From Pseudomonas sp. BSw22131 (GTDB lineage: Bacteria > Pseudomonadota > Gammaproteobacteria > Pseudomonadales > Pseudomonadaceae): a stretch of DNA of 64,000 nucleotides. The DNA lies in contig NZ_CP113949.1 of assembly GCF_026810445.1 (NCBI RefSeq), positions 3,596,001 through 3,660,000 on the forward strand, in the 5' to 3' direction. Within the stretch, counting starts at the first letter, position 1; each line of letters opens with the position of its first letter. This document shows, one piece after another, positions 43,213 through 56,195 of the stretch. A model generated the notes under the pieces. The model saw only the letters and a program-made list of their open reading frames with translations. It was not told the DNA's origin and made no database searches. The position numbers and the translations under genes are program-made.

Positions 43213-44567
43213 CCATTACATCCTTCGGCCCGGCCAACCTGATTCAACGCGCCCCGGAAACCCATCCGCTGACCTGGCGTCTGCGCGATGACGGCGAACC
43301 GGTGTGGCTAGACGAATACCAGGCCAAAGACGGTTACGCAGCGGCGCGCAAAGCGTTCGCAACGCAGTCGCCCGATGAAATCGTCCAGGCGGTCAAAGAC
43401 TCCGGCCTCAAAGGCCGCGGCGGCGCAGGCTTTCCCACTGGCGTGAAGTGGGGGCTGATGCCTAAAGACGAATCCATGAACATCCGTTACCTGCTGTGTA
43501 ACGCCGATGAAATGGAGCCCAACACCTGGAAAGACCGCATGCTGATGGAGCAACTGCCCCATCTGCTGGTTGAAGGCATGCTCATCAGTGCTCGCGCATT
43601 GAAGGCCTACCGTGGCTATATCTTCCTGCGTGGCGAATACGTGACTGCTGCCAGGCACCTGAATCGCGCAGTGGCTGAAGCCAAGGCCGCAGGTCTGCTG
43701 GGCAAGAACATCCTGGGCACCGGCTTTGATTTCGAACTGATCGTGCACACCGGCGCCGGGCGTTATATCTGCGGCGAAGAAACCGCACTGATCAACTCCC
43801 TGGAAGGCCGTCGCGCCAACCCGCGTTCCAAGCCGCCCTTCCCCGCCGCTGTTGGCGTGTGGGGCAAGCCTACGTGCGTGAACAACGTCGAAACCCTTTG
43901 CAACGTCCCGGCCATCGTCAACAACGGCAACGATTGGTACAAAGCCATCGCGCGTCCGGGCAGCGAAGACATGGGCACCAAGATCATGGGCTTCTCCGGC
44001 AAGGTGAAGAACCCGGGCCTGTGGGAATTGCCATTCGGCTTGCCGGCACGCGAGTTGTTCGAAGACTACGCGGGCGGTATGCGTGACGGCTTCAAGCTCA
44101 AGTGCTGGCAACCCGGTGGTGCAGGCACAGGCTTTCTGCTCCCTGAGCATCTGGATTGCCAGTTCTATGCAGGCGGTGTTGCCAAAGTGGGCACGCGGAT
44201 GGGTACCGGCATGGCGATGGCTGTTGATGACAAGGTCAACATGGTCTCGCTGATGCGCAACCTGGAAGAGTTCTTCGCCCAGGAATCGTGTGGCTTCTGC
44301 ACACCTTGCCGCGACGGCTTGCCGTGGAGCGTGAAAATCCTGCGTTCCATCGAACAAGGCGAGGGTCAACCGGGCGATATCGAGACGCTGCTGGGCCTGG
44401 TTAACTTCCTTGGCCCTGGCAAGACGTTTTGTGCTCACGCACCGGGCGCCGTCGAACCACTGGGCGCCGCCATCAAGTATTTCCGGTCTGAGTTCGAAGC
44501 AGGTATCGCCCCGGCACGTCCGGGCAGCCTGACTCAAGTCAGCAGTCCGACGGTGGTTGGCGCATAA
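43209..44567 (+). CDS. nuoF: NADH-quinone oxidoreductase subunit F
   Basis: A 452-residue subunit where NADH is oxidised. The glycine-rich NADH/FMN site is [16 protein letters not shown] with [29 protein letters not shown] follows, and [4Fe-4S] cluster N3 is bound by [12 protein letters not shown] plus the Cys in TFCAHAPGA. It is followed by a 138-bp gap, the only sizeable break in the operon before nuoG. Confidence 0.97.
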   Translation: MTITSFGPANLIQRAPETHPLTWRLRDDGEPVWLDEYQAKDGYAAARKAFATQSPDEIVQAVKDSGLKGRGGAGFPTGVKWGLMPKDESMNIRYLLCNADEMEPNTWKDRMLMEQLPHLLVEGMLISARALKAYRGYIFLRGEYVTAARHLNRAVAEAKAAGLLGKNILGTGFDFELIVHTGAGRYICGEETALINSLEGRRANPRSKPPFPAAVGVWGKPTCVNNVETLCNVPAIVNNGNDWYKAIARPGSEDMGTKIMGFSGKVKNPGLWELPFGLPARELFEDYAGGMRDGFKLKCWQPGGAGTGFLLPEHLDCQFYAGGVAKVGTRMGTGMAMAVDDKVNMVSLMRNLEEFFAQESCGFCTPCRDGLPWSVKILRSIEQGEGQPGDIETLLGLVNFLGPGKTFCAHAPGAVEPLGAAIKYFRSEFEAGIAPARPGSLTQVSSPTVVGA

Positions 44568-44578
44568 CAAGATAGAAA

Positions 44579-44607
44579 AAGTCGGCAGCCAATCAAGCGG
44601 CCGACTT
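44579..44607 (+). other. Hairpin in the nuoF-nuoG gap
   Basis: AAGTCGGC (44579-44586) pairs perfectly with GCCGACTT (44600-44607) around a 13-base loop. No U-run follows (CGTACCC), so it is not a normal terminator. It may shape mRNA stability or partial attenuation inside the operon. The remaining 100 bp before nuoG contain no clear promoter. Confidence 0.5.
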
Positions 44608-44705
44608 CGTACCCGATGACGCCTTGACAGGCTGTTTGAGTCGGGTAGCACCGAGATTCCATTAGCCACGCCCCCTGACACCGGGCCAACGAAGAACTTT
44701 GAACC

Positions 44706-47423
44706 ATGGCTACTATTCACGTAGACGGCAAAGCGCTTGAGGTCGATGGCGCAGACAACCTGTTACAGGCGTGTCTGTCGCTGGGCCTCGACATCCCTTA
44801 TTTCTGCTGGCACCCGGCACTTGGCAGCGTTGGCGCCTGTCGCCAGTGCGCGGTCAAGCAGTACACCGACGAAAACGACACCCGTGGTCGTATCGTCATG
44901 TCCTGCATGACCCCTGCCACCGACGGCAGCTGGATTTCCATCGAAGACGAAGAAGCGAAAGTGTTTCGCGCCAGCGTCGTCGAATGGCTGATGACTAACC
45001 ACCCGCACGACTGCCCGGTCTGCGAAGAAGGCGGTCACTGCCACCTGCAAGACATGACAGTGATGACCGGCCACAACGAGCGCCGTTATCGCTTCACCAA
45101 ACGCACGCACCAGAACCAGGACCTCGGCCCGTTCATTTCCCACGAGATGAACCGCTGCATCGCCTGCTACCGCTGCGTACGTTTCTATAAAGACTACGCC
45201 GGTGGCACCGACCTGGGCGTTTTCGGCGCCCACGACAACGTGTACTTCGGTCGCGTTGAAGACGGCGTGCTGGAAAGCGAGTTCTCGGGCAACCTCACCG
45301 AGGTCTGCCCGACCGGTGTGTTCACCGACAAGACCCACTCCGAGCGCTACAACCGTAAATGGGACATGCAGTTCTCGCCGAGCATCTGTCACGGCTGCTC
45401 CAGCGGTTGCAACATCAGCCCGGGTGAGCGTTATGGCGAAATCCGCCGCATCGAAAACCGCTACAACGGCTCGGTGAACCAGTACTTCCTGTGTGACCGT
45501 GGCCGTTTCGGGTATGGCTACGTCAACCGTGAAGACCGTCCTCGCCAACCGATGCTGGCCGACGGCAACGTCAAGCTGAGCCTCGACGCTGCGCTCGACA
45601 AAGCAGCTGAGTTGCTGCGTGGTCGCAACATCATCGGCATCGGTTCGCCCCGCGCCAGCCTTGAAAGCAACTTCGCCCTGCGCGAACTGGTCGGCGCCGA
45701 GCACTTCTACTCCGGCATCGAAGCCGGTGAGCTGGAACGTATTCGCCTGATCGCCAAGGTTCTGAAAGACAGCCCGCTGCCGATTCCGACAATGCGTGAA
45801 ATCGAAGAGCATGACGCTGTCTTCATTCTTGGCGAAGACGTGACGCAAACCGCTGCGCGCATGGCCCTGGGCTTGCGTCAGTCGGTCAAAAACAAAGCCG
45901 AAGACATGGCCGCTGCGATGAAAGTCCAGCCATGGCTCGACGCTGCAGTGAAGAACATCGCTCAGCACGAGCTCAACCCGCTGTTCATCGCCAGCCTGGC
46001 TGAAACCCGTCTCGATGACATCGCCGAAGAATGCGTTCATGCAGCGCCTGAGGATCTGGCCCGGATCGGCTTCGCCGTTGCACACGCCATTGACCCAAGC
46101 GCACCTGCTGTCGTCGGTCTGGACAGCGAAGCGCTGGAGCTGGCGCAACGTATCGCAACCGCCCTGCTCGACGCCAAACGCCCGCTGATTGTCTCCGGCA
46201 GTTCACTGGGTTCCAACGCGCTGATCGAAGCGGCCGCCAACATCGCCAAGGCGTTGAAGCTGCGCGACAAGCAAGGCTCTCTGACGTTGATCGTGCCGGA
46301 AGCCAACAGCATGGGCCTGGCCCTGTTCGGTGGCGACTCGCTGGATGATGCGCTGCAAGCGGTGATTTCGGGCAAGGCCGACGCGCTTGTGGTACTGGAG
46401 AACGATCTGTTCACCCGCGTTGATGCTGCAACGGTCGATGCTGCGCTGAAGGCTGCGAAGGTGGTGATCGTTGCCGATCATCAGAAGACTGCAACCTCAG
46501 ACCGCGCCCATCTGGTGCTGCCGGCTGCAAGCTTTGCCGAAGGTGACGGTACGCTGGTCAGCCAGGAAGGTCGCGCCCAGCGCTTCTTCCAGGTTTACGA
46601 TCCGACGTATCTGGACGCCAGCATCAAGATTCACGAAGGCTGGCGCTGGCTGCATGCCCTGCGCGCCACCCTGCTGAATCAACCGGTGGACTGGACTCAA
46701 CTCGACCACGTGACCGCTGCCGTTGCCAAGAGCAACACGCAGCTGGCGGGCATCGTCGGTGCCGCACCGTCTGCTGCGTTCCGCATCAAGGGCTTGAAAC
46801 TGGCCCGCGAACCGCTGCGTTACAGCGGCCGGACCGCCATGCGCGCCAACATCAGCGTGCACGAGCCACGGACTACGCAGGACGTCGACTCGGCGTTTTC
46901 GTTCTCGATGGAAGGCTATTCGGGCTCGGTCGAGCCGCGCCAGCAAGTGCCATTCGCCTGGTCTCCGGGCTGGAACTCGCCACAGGCTTGGAACAAGTTC
47001 CAAGACGAAGTCGGCGGTCACTTGCGAGCCGGCGATCCGGGCGTGCGCCTGATCGAAAGCAGCGGCGACAATCTGAGCTGGTTCAGCAACGTGCCGCGTG
47101 CTTTTGCGCCAGCGCAGGGCACCTGGCAGGTCGTGCCGTTCTACCACCTGTTCGGCAGCGACGAAATGTCCTCCCGAGCGGCTCCGGTTCAGGAACGCAT
47201 CCCTCAGGCTTACGTCGCTCTGGCCAAATCCGAAGCGGATCGCCTGGGCGTCAATGAAGGTGCTCTGCTAAGCCTCAACGTTGCGGGCCAGACTTTGCGT
47301 CTGCCGCTGCGCATCAATGAAGAGATGGGCGCGGGACTGGTTGGTTTGCCATCGGGTCTGGCGGGCATTCCTGCGGCCGTATTCGGCAAAACCGTGGACG
47401 GTCTGCAGGAGGCAGCGCAATGA
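44706..47423 (+). CDS. nuoG: NADH-quinone oxidoreductase subunit G
   Basis: A 905-residue molybdopterin-oxidoreductase-like subunit with four cluster sites. N1b [2Fe-2S] in [17 protein letters not shown]5 with His ligation in [15 protein letters not shown]4 in CIACYRC and CPTGVF; and the extra N7 site CHGCSSGC found in E. coli-type NuoG. The remainder resembles a formate-dehydrogenase-type domain without molybdenum cofactor. It overlaps nuoH by four bases. Length is the usual one for Pseudomonas. Confidence 0.97.
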   Translation: MATIHVDGKALEVDGADNLLQACLSLGLDIPYFCWHPALGSVGACRQCAVKQYTDENDTRGRIVMSCMTPATDGSWISIEDEEAKVFRASVVEWLMTNHPHDCPVCEEGGHCHLQDMTVMTGHNERRYRFTKRTHQNQDLGPFISHEMNRCIACYRCVRFYKDYAGGTDLGVFGAHDNVYFGRVEDGVLESEFSGNLTEVCPTGVFTDKTHSERYNRKWDMQFSPSICHGCSSGCNISPGERYGEIRRIENRYNGSVNQYFLCDRGRFGYGYVNREDRPRQPMLADGNVKLSLDAALDKAAELLRGRNIIGIGSPRASLESNFALRELVGAEHFYSGIEAGELERIRLIAKVLKDSPLPIPTMREIEEHDAVFILGEDVTQTAARMALGLRQSVKNKAEDMAAAMKVQPWLDAAVKNIAQHELNPLFIASLAETRLDDIAEECVHAAPEDLARIGFAVAHAIDPSAPAVVGLDSEALELAQRIATALLDAKRPLIVSGSSLGSNALIEAAANIAKALKLRDKQGSLTLIVPEANSMGLALFGGDSLDDALQAVISGKADALVVLENDLFTRVDAATVDAALKAAKVVIVADHQKTATSDRAHLVLPAASFAEGDGTLVSQEGRAQRFFQVYDPTYLDASIKIHEGWRWLHALRATLLNQPVDWTQLDHVTAAVAKSNTQLAGIVGAAPSAAFRIKGLKLAREPLRYSGRTAMRANISVHEPRTTQDVDSAFSFSMEGYSGSVEPRQQVPFAWSPGWNSPQAWNKFQDEVGGHLRAGDPGVRLIESSGDNLSWFSNVPRAFAPAQGTWQVVPFYHLFGSDEMSSRAAPVQERIPQAYVALAKSEADRLGVNEGALLSLNVAGQTLRLPLRINEEMGAGLVGLPSGLAGIPAAVFGKTVDGLQEAAQ

Positions 47424-48427
47424 CGTGGTTCACCCCTGAAGTGATCGATTCGATCATCGCGGCCCTCAAGGCAATCGTGGTGTTGCTGGCCGTTGTGGTC
47501 TGCGGCGCGCTGCTTAGCTTCGTCGAACGCCGTCTGCTGGGCTGGTGGCAGGACCGTTACGGTCCGAACCGCGTCGGACCGTTCGGCATGTTCCAGATTG
47601 CTGCCGACATGCTGAAGATGTTTTTCAAGGAAGACTGGAACCCGCCCTTCGTCGACAAGGTGATCTTCACTCTGGCGCCGGTGGTCGCCATGAGCGCCCT
47701 GTTGATCTGCTTCTCGATCATCCCGATTACCCAGACATGGGTTATCGCGGACCTGAACATCGGCCTGCTGTTCTTCTTTGCGATGGCTGGTTTGTCGGTC
47801 TATGCGGTGCTGTTCGCCGGTTGGTCGAGCAACAACAAGTACGCCTTGCTCGGCAGCTTGCGAGCCTCGGCGCAGACCGTGTCTTACGAAGTGTTCATGG
47901 GCCTGTCACTGATGGGCATCGTGGTTCAGGCCGGTTCGTTCAACATGGGCGACATCGTTGCCTACCAGGCGGACAACCTGTGGTTCATCATTCCCCAGTT
48001 CTTCGGCTTCTGTACGTTCTTTGTCGCAGGCGTTGCAGTGACTCACCGTCACCCCTTCGACCAACCGGAAGCAGAGCAGGAACTGGCCGACGGCTACCAC
48101 ATTGAATACGCCGGCATGAAATGGGGCATGTTCTTCGTCGGTGAATACATTGGCATCATCCTGATCTCGGCGTTGCTGGTGACGTTGTTCTTCGGTGGCT
48201 GGCACGGCCCGTTCAACATCCTGCCGCAGCTGTCTTTCATGTGGTTTGTACTGAAAACCGCGTTTTTCATCATGATCTTCATTTTGCTGCGGGCCTCGAT
48301 CCCTCGTCCGCGCTATGACCAAGTGATGGATTTCAGCTGGAAATTCTGCCTGCCGCTGACCCTGATCAATCTGCTGGTGACCGCTGCGATCGTGTTGTTG
48401 AACACGCCAGCGGGCTCGGTTCAGTGA
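47420..48427 (+). CDS. nuoH: NADH-quinone oxidoreductase subunit H
   Basis: A 335-residue membrane subunit with eight to nine helices linking the quinone chamber to the proton channels. Conserved features are [35 protein letters not shown] and the [23 protein letters not shown] loop with acidic residues of the E-channel. The start overlaps nuoG (ATGA). Confidence 0.97.
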   Translation: MTWFTPEVIDSIIAALKAIVVLLAVVVCGALLSFVERRLLGWWQDRYGPNRVGPFGMFQIAADMLKMFFKEDWNPPFVDKVIFTLAPVVAMSALLICFSIIPITQTWVIADLNIGLLFFFAMAGLSVYAVLFAGWSSNNKYALLGSLRASAQTVSYEVFMGLSLMGIVVQAGSFNMGDIVAYQADNLWFIIPQFFGFCTFFVAGVAVTHRHPFDQPEAEQELADGYHIEYAGMKWGMFFVGEYIGIILISALLVTLFFGGWHGPFNILPQLSFMWFVLKTAFFIMIFILLRASIPRPRYDQVMDFSWKFCLPLTLINLLVTAAIVLLNTPAGSVQ

Positions 48428-48438
48428 GGATTTGACCC

Positions 48439-48987
48439 ATGTTCAAATATATTGGCGACATCATTAAGGGTACCGGTACCCAGTTGCGCAGCATGGTCAT
48501 GATCTTTGGTCATGGCTTTCGCAAGCGCGACACCCTGCAATACCCGGAAGAAGCTGTTTACCTGCCGCCGCGCTACCGTGGCCGTATCGTCCTGACCCGC
48601 GACCCCGACGGCGAAGAGCGCTGCGTGGCCTGCAACCTGTGCGCCGTGGCCTGCCCGGTGGGTTGCATCTCGCTGCAGAAAGCTGAAACCGAAGACGGTC
48701 GCTGGTACCCGGACTTCTTCCGCATCAACTTTTCGCGCTGCATCTTTTGCGGTCTGTGCGAGGAAGCTTGCCCGACCACTGCAATCCAGCTGACGCCGGA
48801 TTTCGAGATGGCTGAGTTCAAACGTCAGGATCTGGTGTACGAGAAGGAAGATCTGTTGATCTCCGGCCCCGGCAAGAACCCTGATTACAACTTCTACCGC
48901 GTTGCGGGTATGGCGATTGCTGGCAAGCCCAAAGGCTCTGCGCAGAACGAAGCCCAGCCGATCAACGTCAAGAGCTTGCTGCCTTAA
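48439..48987 (+). CDS. nuoI: NADH-quinone oxidoreductase subunit I
   Basis: A 182-residue ferredoxin-like subunit holding two [4Fe-4S] clusters, N6a and N6b. The two motifs are [15 protein letters not shown] and [12 protein letters not shown]. An N-terminal amphipathic helix lies on the membrane. It starts 11 bases after nuoH. Confidence 0.97.
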   Translation: MFKYIGDIIKGTGTQLRSMVMIFGHGFRKRDTLQYPEEAVYLPPRYRGRIVLTRDPDGEERCVACNLCAVACPVGCISLQKAETEDGRWYPDFFRINFSRCIFCGLCEEACPTTAIQLTPDFEMAEFKRQDLVYEKEDLLISGPGKNPDYNFYRVAGMAIAGKPKGSAQNEAQPINVKSLLP

Positions 48988-48996
48988 GGAAGAAAG

Positions 48997-49494
48997 ATGG
49001 AATTCGCTTTCTATTTCGCATCCGGTATTGCTGTTGTGGCCACCTTTCGGGTGATCACCAACACCAACCCGGTGCACGCCCTGCTCTACCTGATCATTTC
49101 GCTGATCGCCGTGGCCATGACCTTCTTTGCTCTTGGCGCACCGTTTGCCGGTGTGCTGGAAGTGATCGCCTACGCTGGCGCCATCATGGTGCTGTTCGTG
49201 TTCGTGGTGATGATGCTGAACCTGGGCCCAGCCTCGGTGCAGCAAGAACGCGACTGGCTCAAACCCGGCATCTGGCTTGGGCCCATCCTGCTGTGCGGTC
49301 TGCTGTTGGCCGAACTGCTGTATGTGCTGTTCGCCAACCCGACCGGCGCCGGTATCGGCCATACCACTGTTGACGCGAAAGCAGTTGGCATCAGCCTGTT
49401 CGGCCCTTACCTGCTGGTGGTTGAACTCGCCTCGATGCTGTTGCTTGCCGCAGCGGTGACGGCGTTCCACCTCGGCCGCGAGGCGAAGGAGTAA
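48997..49494 (+). CDS. nuoJ: NADH-quinone oxidoreductase subunit J
   Basis: A 165-residue subunit with five transmembrane helices. It begins [20 protein letters not shown] and has the conserved [19 protein letters not shown] helix 3 that kinks during turnover. Nine bases separate it from nuoI and four from nuoK. Confidence 0.95.
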   Translation: MEFAFYFASGIAVVATFRVITNTNPVHALLYLIISLIAVAMTFFALGAPFAGVLEVIAYAGAIMVLFVFVVMMLNLGPASVQQERDWLKPGIWLGPILLCGLLLAELLYVLFANPTGAGIGHTTVDAKAVGISLFGPYLLVVELASMLLLAAAVTAFHLGREAKE

Positions 49495-49498
49495 AGCC

Positions 49499-49803
49499 AT
49501 GAATGCAATCCCTCTCGAACACGGGCTGGCAGTCGCCGGCATCCTGTTCTGCCTCGGCCTGGCGGGCCTGTTGGTACGCCGCAACATACTTTTCGTGTTG
49601 ATGAGCCTGGAGATAATGATGAACTCTGCCGCGCTGGCTTTCGTCGTCGCGGGTAGCCGCTGGGCGCAACCAGACGGTCAGATCATGTTCATTCTGGTGA
49701 TCAGCCTTGCCGCTGCCGAGGCCAGTATCGGCCTGGCGATCCTGCTGCAGCTGTACCGCCGCTTCCACACGCTCGATATCGATGCTGCCAGCGAGATGCG
49801 CGG

Positions 49804-49807
<4 letters not shown>
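49499..49807 (+). CDS. nuoK: NADH-quinone oxidoreductase subunit K
   Basis: A 102-residue, three-helix subunit of the membrane arm. The conserved Glu residues of the central channel are seen in [12 protein letters not shown] and [12 protein letters not shown]. It overlaps nuoL by four bases (ATGA). Confidence 0.96.
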
Positions 49808-51651
<1,844 letters not shown>

Positions 51652-51703
51652 TGAGTCGATCTGACATGAACCTTGCGAATTTGCGAAAGGAATTGAGCCC
51701 GTC

Positions 51704-53236
51704 ATGATTCTGCCTTGGCTAATCCTGATCCCCTTTATCGGCGGCCTGCTGTGCTGGCAAGGTGAGCGCTTCGGCCCTACCCTGCCGCGCTGGATTGCGC
51801 TGTTGACGATGTCCCTCGAAACGGCTTTGGGCCTGTGGCTGTGGAGCACTGGAGACTTCAGTTACGCACCCGCTCCCGGCGCCGATCCTACGTGGGCCCT
51901 TGAATTCAAGCACCTGTGGATCGAACGTTTTGGTATCAGCGTTCACCTGGCGCTTGATGGCCTGTCGTTGCTGATGATCCTGCTGACCGGCCTGCTCGGC
52001 GTGCTGTCGGTGCTGTGCTCGTGGAAGGAGATTCAGCGTAACGTTGGTTTCTTCCACCTCAACCTGATGTGGATCCTGGGCGGTGTGGTTGGCGTGTTTC
52101 TGGCCATCGACCTGTTCATGTTCTTCTTCTTCTGGGAAATGATGCTGGTGCCGATGTATTTCCTCATCGCGCTCTGGGGTCACAGCTCGGCAGACGGCAA
52201 GAAAACCCGGATCTATGCAGCAACCAAGTTCTTCATCTTCACTCAGGCCAGCGGCCTGATCATGTTGGTGGCGATCCTGGGTCTGGTGCTGGTCAACTTC
52301 AACCAGACCGGCGTGATCACGTTCAGCTACGCCGAGTTGCTGAAGGCCAAACTGTCCAGCGGCACTGAATACATCCTGATGCTGGGCTTCTTCATTGCCT
52401 TCGCGGTGAAGCTGCCGATTGTGCCGCTGCACTCCTGGCTGCCGGACGCTCACGCTCAAGCGCCTACTGCAGGTTCGGTCGATCTGGCCGGTATCCTGCT
52501 GAAAACCGCTGCCTATGGTTTGCTGCGTTTTGCCCTGCCGTTGTTCCCCAACGCATCGGCGGAATTTGCGCCGATTGCGATGACCCTTGGCCTGATCGGT
52601 ATTTTCTACGGCGCATTCCTGGCGTTTGCGCAGACCGACATCAAGCGCCTGATCGCGTTTTCCAGCGTCTCGCACATGGGTTTTGTCCTGATCGGCATCT
52701 ACTCAGGCAGCCAGCAAGCGCTGCAGGGTGTCGTCGTTCAAATGCTCGCTCACGGCCTGTCGGCGGCGGCGCTGTTTATTCTCAGCGGCCAGTTGTACGA
52801 GCGCCTGCACACCCGTGACATGCGCCAAATGGGAGGATTGTGGAACAAGATTGCTTATCTGCCAGCGATCAGCCTGTTCTTTGCCGCCGCGTCACTCGGG
52901 CTGCCAGGCACCGGTAACTTCGTTGGCGAGTTCCTGATTCTGTTAGGTGCTTTCGTCGCGACGCCTTGGATCTCGGCCATCGCGACGTCTGGTCTGGTGT
53001 TTGGCTCGGTCTACTCGCTGATCATGATCCATCGCGCCTACTTCGGCCCGTCCAAATCGGATGACGTCTTGAAGGGTATGGATGGACGGGAATTGACGAT
53101 GGTGCTCGGTCTGGCGGTGTTGCTGGTTCTGCTCGGGGTTTACCCGCAGCCGATCCTCGACATGTCCGCCGCAACCATGCACGGCGTGCAGCAATGGCTC
53201 GGCACCGCCTTCACTCAACTCGCTTCGGCCCGGTAA
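51704..53236 (+). CDS. nuoM: NADH-quinone oxidoreductase subunit M
   Basis: A 510-residue antiporter-like subunit with about 14 helices. The channel glutamate is in [19 protein letters not shown], and [24 protein letters not shown] is the NuoM/L/N broken-helix signature; SHMGFVLIG follows. It starts 52 bases after nuoL and ends seven bases before nuoN. Confidence 0.97.
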   Translation: MILPWLILIPFIGGLLCWQGERFGPTLPRWIALLTMSLETALGLWLWSTGDFSYAPAPGADPTWALEFKHLWIERFGISVHLALDGLSLLMILLTGLLGVLSVLCSWKEIQRNVGFFHLNLMWILGGVVGVFLAIDLFMFFFFWEMMLVPMYFLIALWGHSSADGKKTRIYAATKFFIFTQASGLIMLVAILGLVLVNFNQTGVITFSYAELLKAKLSSGTEYILMLGFFIAFAVKLPIVPLHSWLPDAHAQAPTAGSVDLAGILLKTAAYGLLRFALPLFPNASAEFAPIAMTLGLIGIFYGAFLAFAQTDIKRLIAFSSVSHMGFVLIGIYSGSQQALQGVVVQMLAHGLSAAALFILSGQLYERLHTRDMRQMGGLWNKIAYLPAISLFFAAASLGLPGTGNFVGEFLILLGAFVATPWISAIATSGLVFGSVYSLIMIHRAYFGPSKSDDVLKGMDGRELTMVLGLAVLLVLLGVYPQPILDMSAATMHGVQQWLGTAFTQLASAR

Positions 53237-53243
53237 GAGCGCT

Positions 53244-54701
53244 ATGGACCTGACGATTCAACACTTTATTGCGCTGGCGCCGCTGCTGATTACCAGCATC
53301 ACCATTGTTGTGGTGATGCTCGGGATCGCATGGCGTCGCAATCACTCCCAATCATTCCTGCTGACTGTTGCAGGACTCAACCTGGCCCTGCTGTCAATCT
53401 ATCCGGCCCTCAAGGTCGCGCCGCTGGTGGTGACGCCCCTGCTGCAGATCGACGCGTTCGCCTGTTTGTATATGGCGATCATTCTGGTTTCCACACTGGC
53501 TTGCGTCACCCTCGCTCATGCGTATCTGGGTGAGGGCAAAGCCGGTTATCCCGGTAACCGCGAAGAACTTTACCTGCTGATCCTGATGGCGGCTGCTGGC
53601 GGGCTGGTGTTGGTAGCGGCGCAGCATCTGGCCGGGTTGTTCATCGGCCTGGAACTGCTGTCGGTGCCGGTCTACGGGCTGGTGGCGTATGCATTCTTCA
53701 ACAAGCGCTCGCTGGAAGGCGGTATCAAGTACATGGTGCTGTCAGCGGCAGGTTCTGCTTTCCTGCTGTTCGGCATGGCATTGCTCTACGCAGACGCGGG
53801 CACGTTGAGCTTCAGCGGTATCGGCAAGGCGATTGAAGCCACCGGCATGCCAAGCACGCTTGCATCGCTGGGCCTGGGCATGATGCTGGTGGGTCTGGGC
53901 TTCAAGCTCTCGCTCGTACCTTTCCACCTGTGGACGCCGGACGTGTACGAAGGCGCGCCTGCTCCAGTCGCCGCTTTCCTCGCCACGGCCAGTAAAGTGG
54001 CGGTGTTCGCGGTAATGGTGCGGTTGTTTCAGATCTCGCCAGCGGCCAGCAGTGGCGTGTTGACGGATGTGATGTCTGTTATCGCGGTGGCTTCGATTCT
54101 GGTGGGTAACCTGTTGGCGCTCACGCAGACCAACCTCAAGCGCCTGCTGGGTTATTCGTCGATCGCGCACTTCGGTTACCTGATGATCGCGATGGTGGCG
54201 AGCAAGGGCATGGCGGTTGAAGCCATCAGCGTTTACCTGGTGACCTATGTGCTGACCAGCCTGGGCGCTTTCGGTGTGATCACGCTGATGTCGTCGCCTT
54301 ACAGCGGTCGTGACGCTGACGCGATGTTTGAATACCGAGGCCTGTTCTGGCGTCGTCCGTACCTGACTGCGGTGTTGACGGTCATGATGCTGTCGCTGGC
54401 GGGTATTCCGCTGACGGCGGGTTTCATCGGTAAGTTCTACATCATCGCGACGGGCGTCGAGTCGCACTTGTGGTGGCTGACCGGATCGCTGGTGGTGGGT
54501 AGCGCGATTGGTGTTTTCTACTATCTGCGCGTGATGGTGACGCTGTATTTGCAGGATTCGAAGATCCAGCGCCACGACGCCCCGTTCAACTGGGCGCAGC
54601 GTGCGGGTGGTGTGATGCTGTTGGGGATTGCGCTGCTGGCGTTCTTCCTCGGGGTTTATCCGCAACCGCTGCTGACTCTGGTGCAGCACGCCGGCTTGTG
54701 A
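53244..54701 (+). CDS. nuoN: NADH-quinone oxidoreductase subunit N
   Basis: A 485-residue third antiporter-like subunit with about 14 helices, adjacent to NuoK. The motifs are [44 protein letters not shown] and [19 protein letters not shown]. Last gene of the operon, with a strong terminator 20 bp behind. Confidence 0.97.
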   Translation: MDLTIQHFIALAPLLITSITIVVVMLGIAWRRNHSQSFLLTVAGLNLALLSIYPALKVAPLVVTPLLQIDAFACLYMAIILVSTLACVTLAHAYLGEGKAGYPGNREELYLLILMAAAGGLVLVAAQHLAGLFIGLELLSVPVYGLVAYAFFNKRSLEGGIKYMVLSAAGSAFLLFGMALLYADAGTLSFSGIGKAIEATGMPSTLASLGLGMMLVGLGFKLSLVPFHLWTPDVYEGAPAPVAAFLATASKVAVFAVMVRLFQISPAASSGVLTDVMSVIAVASILVGNLLALTQTNLKRLLGYSSIAHFGYLMIAMVASKGMAVEAISVYLVTYVLTSLGAFGVITLMSSPYSGRDADAMFEYRGLFWRRPYLTAVLTVMMLSLAGIPLTAGFIGKFYIIATGVESHLWWLTGSLVVGSAIGVFYYLRVMVTLYLQDSKIQRHDAPFNWAQRAGGVMLLGIALLAFFLGVYPQPLLTLVQHAGL

Positions 54702-54720
54702 TGGATCTCTGAGGTACAAA

Positions 54721-54748
54721 AAACCCTGCGCTTTAGCAGGGTTTTTTT
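54721..54748 (+). terminator. Terminator of the nuo operon
   Basis: AAACCCTGC (54721-54729) pairs with GCAGGGTTT around GCTTTA-type loop bases, followed by T-run to 54748; A-run on the left side makes it usable from both strands. Confidence 0.88.
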
Positions 54749-54774
54749 GTGGGCGTTTTTCGGGGGCTTTGGGA

Positions 54775-54873
54775 TGGGGGTGTACATCCGTTTGCGCAGG
54801 TGGCGCTGACTCACCTTTGCCCCCGTTACGGCCCGTTACTTTGTCCTGGCAAAGTAACCAAACCGTTTCGCTT
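54775..54873. repeat. Diverged copy of a Pseudomonas intergenic repeat
   Basis: The stretch starting GGGGGTGTACATCCGTT and ending with a hairpin TTACTTTG-tcctgg-CAAAGTAA (54836-54857) followed by CCAAA resembles a repeat often seen between Pseudomonas genes. In that repeat, from memory, GTGTACAT.TCCGTT is followed by GTTACTTT...AAAGTAACCAAA. The 8-bp stem is seen directly; family membership is from memory. No gene lies in 54749-54954. Confidence 0.55.
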
Positions 54874-54948
54874 CAGTGTCCAGCCCGCCAAAGTCGCACT
54901 TTGTGGCGCTCAGGAAATCTCGGTACGGCACGCGCCAAAGCCAAAGCC

Positions 54949-54977
54949 AAAAAGCTACCCCGGCAACCGAGGGGGCT
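54949..54977 (-). terminator. Probable terminator of the AI-2E-family gene
   Basis: On the minus strand AGC-CCCC...GGGG-TA-GCT (54977-54953, seven pairs with a two-base bulge) ends in TTTTT (54953-54949). It overlaps the last codons of the gene. Confidence 0.4.
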
Positions 54978-56019
54978 TCTTGGCACTGGTAAACAAACCC
55001 CAGGTCGACATGAACAAGGCGGCAATCATCGGACCGATGACAAATCCGTTCAGCCCAAACACCGCCATCCCGCCCAATGTGGACATCAGAATCAGGTAAT
55101 CGGGCATCCGCGTGTCTTTGCCCACCAGGATCGGACGCAGGACGTTATCCACCAGACCGATCACGAACACGCCGAACAGACCCAGCACTACGCCTTGCCA
55201 GATCATCCCGCTCAGCAGGAAATACGCGGCCACCGGAGCCCAGACGATGCCCGCCCCCACCGCCGGTAACAGCGACAGAAAGGCCATCAACACTGCCCAC
55301 AGTAACGCACTGGGAATGTCCAGAATCCAGAAGATCAAACCACCCAATGCACCCTGAGTGATTGCGACCACCACGTTGCCCTTCACGGTCGCCCGCACCA
55401 CGCGGTTGAACTTGAGTTGCAGCCGACGTTTTTGCGGCTCGGCCAAGGGAAACGCCACCCGGATCTTGCGCACCAGCTCCTGCCCGTCTCGCAGAAAGAA
55501 GAACAGCAGGTACAGCATGATGAAGAAGCTGACCACAAAATCGAATGTCCCCTGCCCAAAGCTGAAAGCCTGAGTAGCAAGGTACTGACTGCCTTGCAAC
55601 GCGCCCTTGGCCACTTTGTCGCGCAGGCCTTCAAAGTCCCCCATGCCCATGCGGTCCATCAAATGCTGCACCGGCGATGGAAGCAGTACCTTGAACTCGG
55701 CCAGGTATTTAGCGACATCGTACTGCCCGCTTTCGACACCTTTGTAGAGCGCGGCACCCTCTTGAACCATCAAGGCACTGATGATGATCACTGGCAGGAT
55801 CGCAATCACCAGACAGATAAGCAGCGTGCACAACGAAGCGGTGTTTCTTTTCCAGCCAAACTTCGCCAATAAACGGCGTTGCAACGGCGCAAAGATGATC
55901 CCGAGGATTACCGCCCAAAAAACTGCTCCGTAAAACGGCAGCATGATCCAGATAAAAGCGATGGTGACCAGCACCAACAGCAGCATCAGTGTTTTGTATT
56001 GAAGCGTGGTTTCGTTCAT
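54955..56019 (-). CDS. AI-2E family transporter (PerM/YdiK-like)
   Basis: A 354-residue membrane protein with about eight helices: two at the start, a large soluble loop (about residues 75-140), then helices with FFIMLYLLFFFLRDG, the conserved WAVLMAFLSLLPAVGAGIVWAP and GLFGVFVIGLVDNVLRPILVG. This is the AI-2E/UPF0118 family, whose members export small molecules or act as Na+/H+ antiporters; quorum-signal transport is shown only for TqsA. ATG 56019 with GGAAGAGA upstream is preferred over the open frame to 56046. It is convergent with nuoN. Confidence 0.88.
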   Translation of the reverse strand: MNETTLQYKTLMLLLVLVTIAFIWIMLPFYGAVFWAVILGIIFAPLQRRLLAKFGWKRNTASLCTLLICLVIAILPVIIISALMVQEGAALYKGVESGQYDVAKYLAEFKVLLPSPVQHLMDRMGMGDFEGLRDKVAKGALQGSQYLATQAFSFGQGTFDFVVSFFIMLYLLFFFLRDGQELVRKIRVAFPLAEPQKRRLQLKFNRVVRATVKGNVVVAITQGALGGLIFWILDIPSALLWAVLMAFLSLLPAVGAGIVWAPVAAYFLLSGMIWQGVVLGLFGVFVIGLVDNVLRPILVGKDTRMPDYLILMSTLGGMAVFGLNGFVIGPMIAALFMSTWGLFTSAKKPPRLPG

Positions 56020-56142
56020 TTCTCTTCCGTGTCCATCGAGCCGCACTTTGCGCGCGTCTTGATGCTTAGTCCGCCATTCGCAACAGGAGTGCCACCGCGT
56101 ATGCGCTGAGGAAGGGAGAGATCACTTACCTGATGCCAAACG

Positions 56143-56171
56143 AAAAAAAGGGCAAGGCGTGAACCATGCCC
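56143..56171 (-). terminator. Terminator of the chemoreceptor gene
   Basis: On the minus strand GGGCATGG (56171-56164) pairs with CCTTGCCC (56157-56150) with one bulged or mismatched base, followed by seven T. It lies 25 bp after the stop. Confidence 0.75.
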
Positions 56172-56195
56172 CTCTAAAGATGAAGAACTGAACGA

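Noticed and set aside
43308..44720. 470-codon antisense open frame in nuoF, and similar ones in nuoG, nuoL, nuoM and nuoN
   Set aside because: Same codon-bias artefact; none has a recognisable family or ribosome site.
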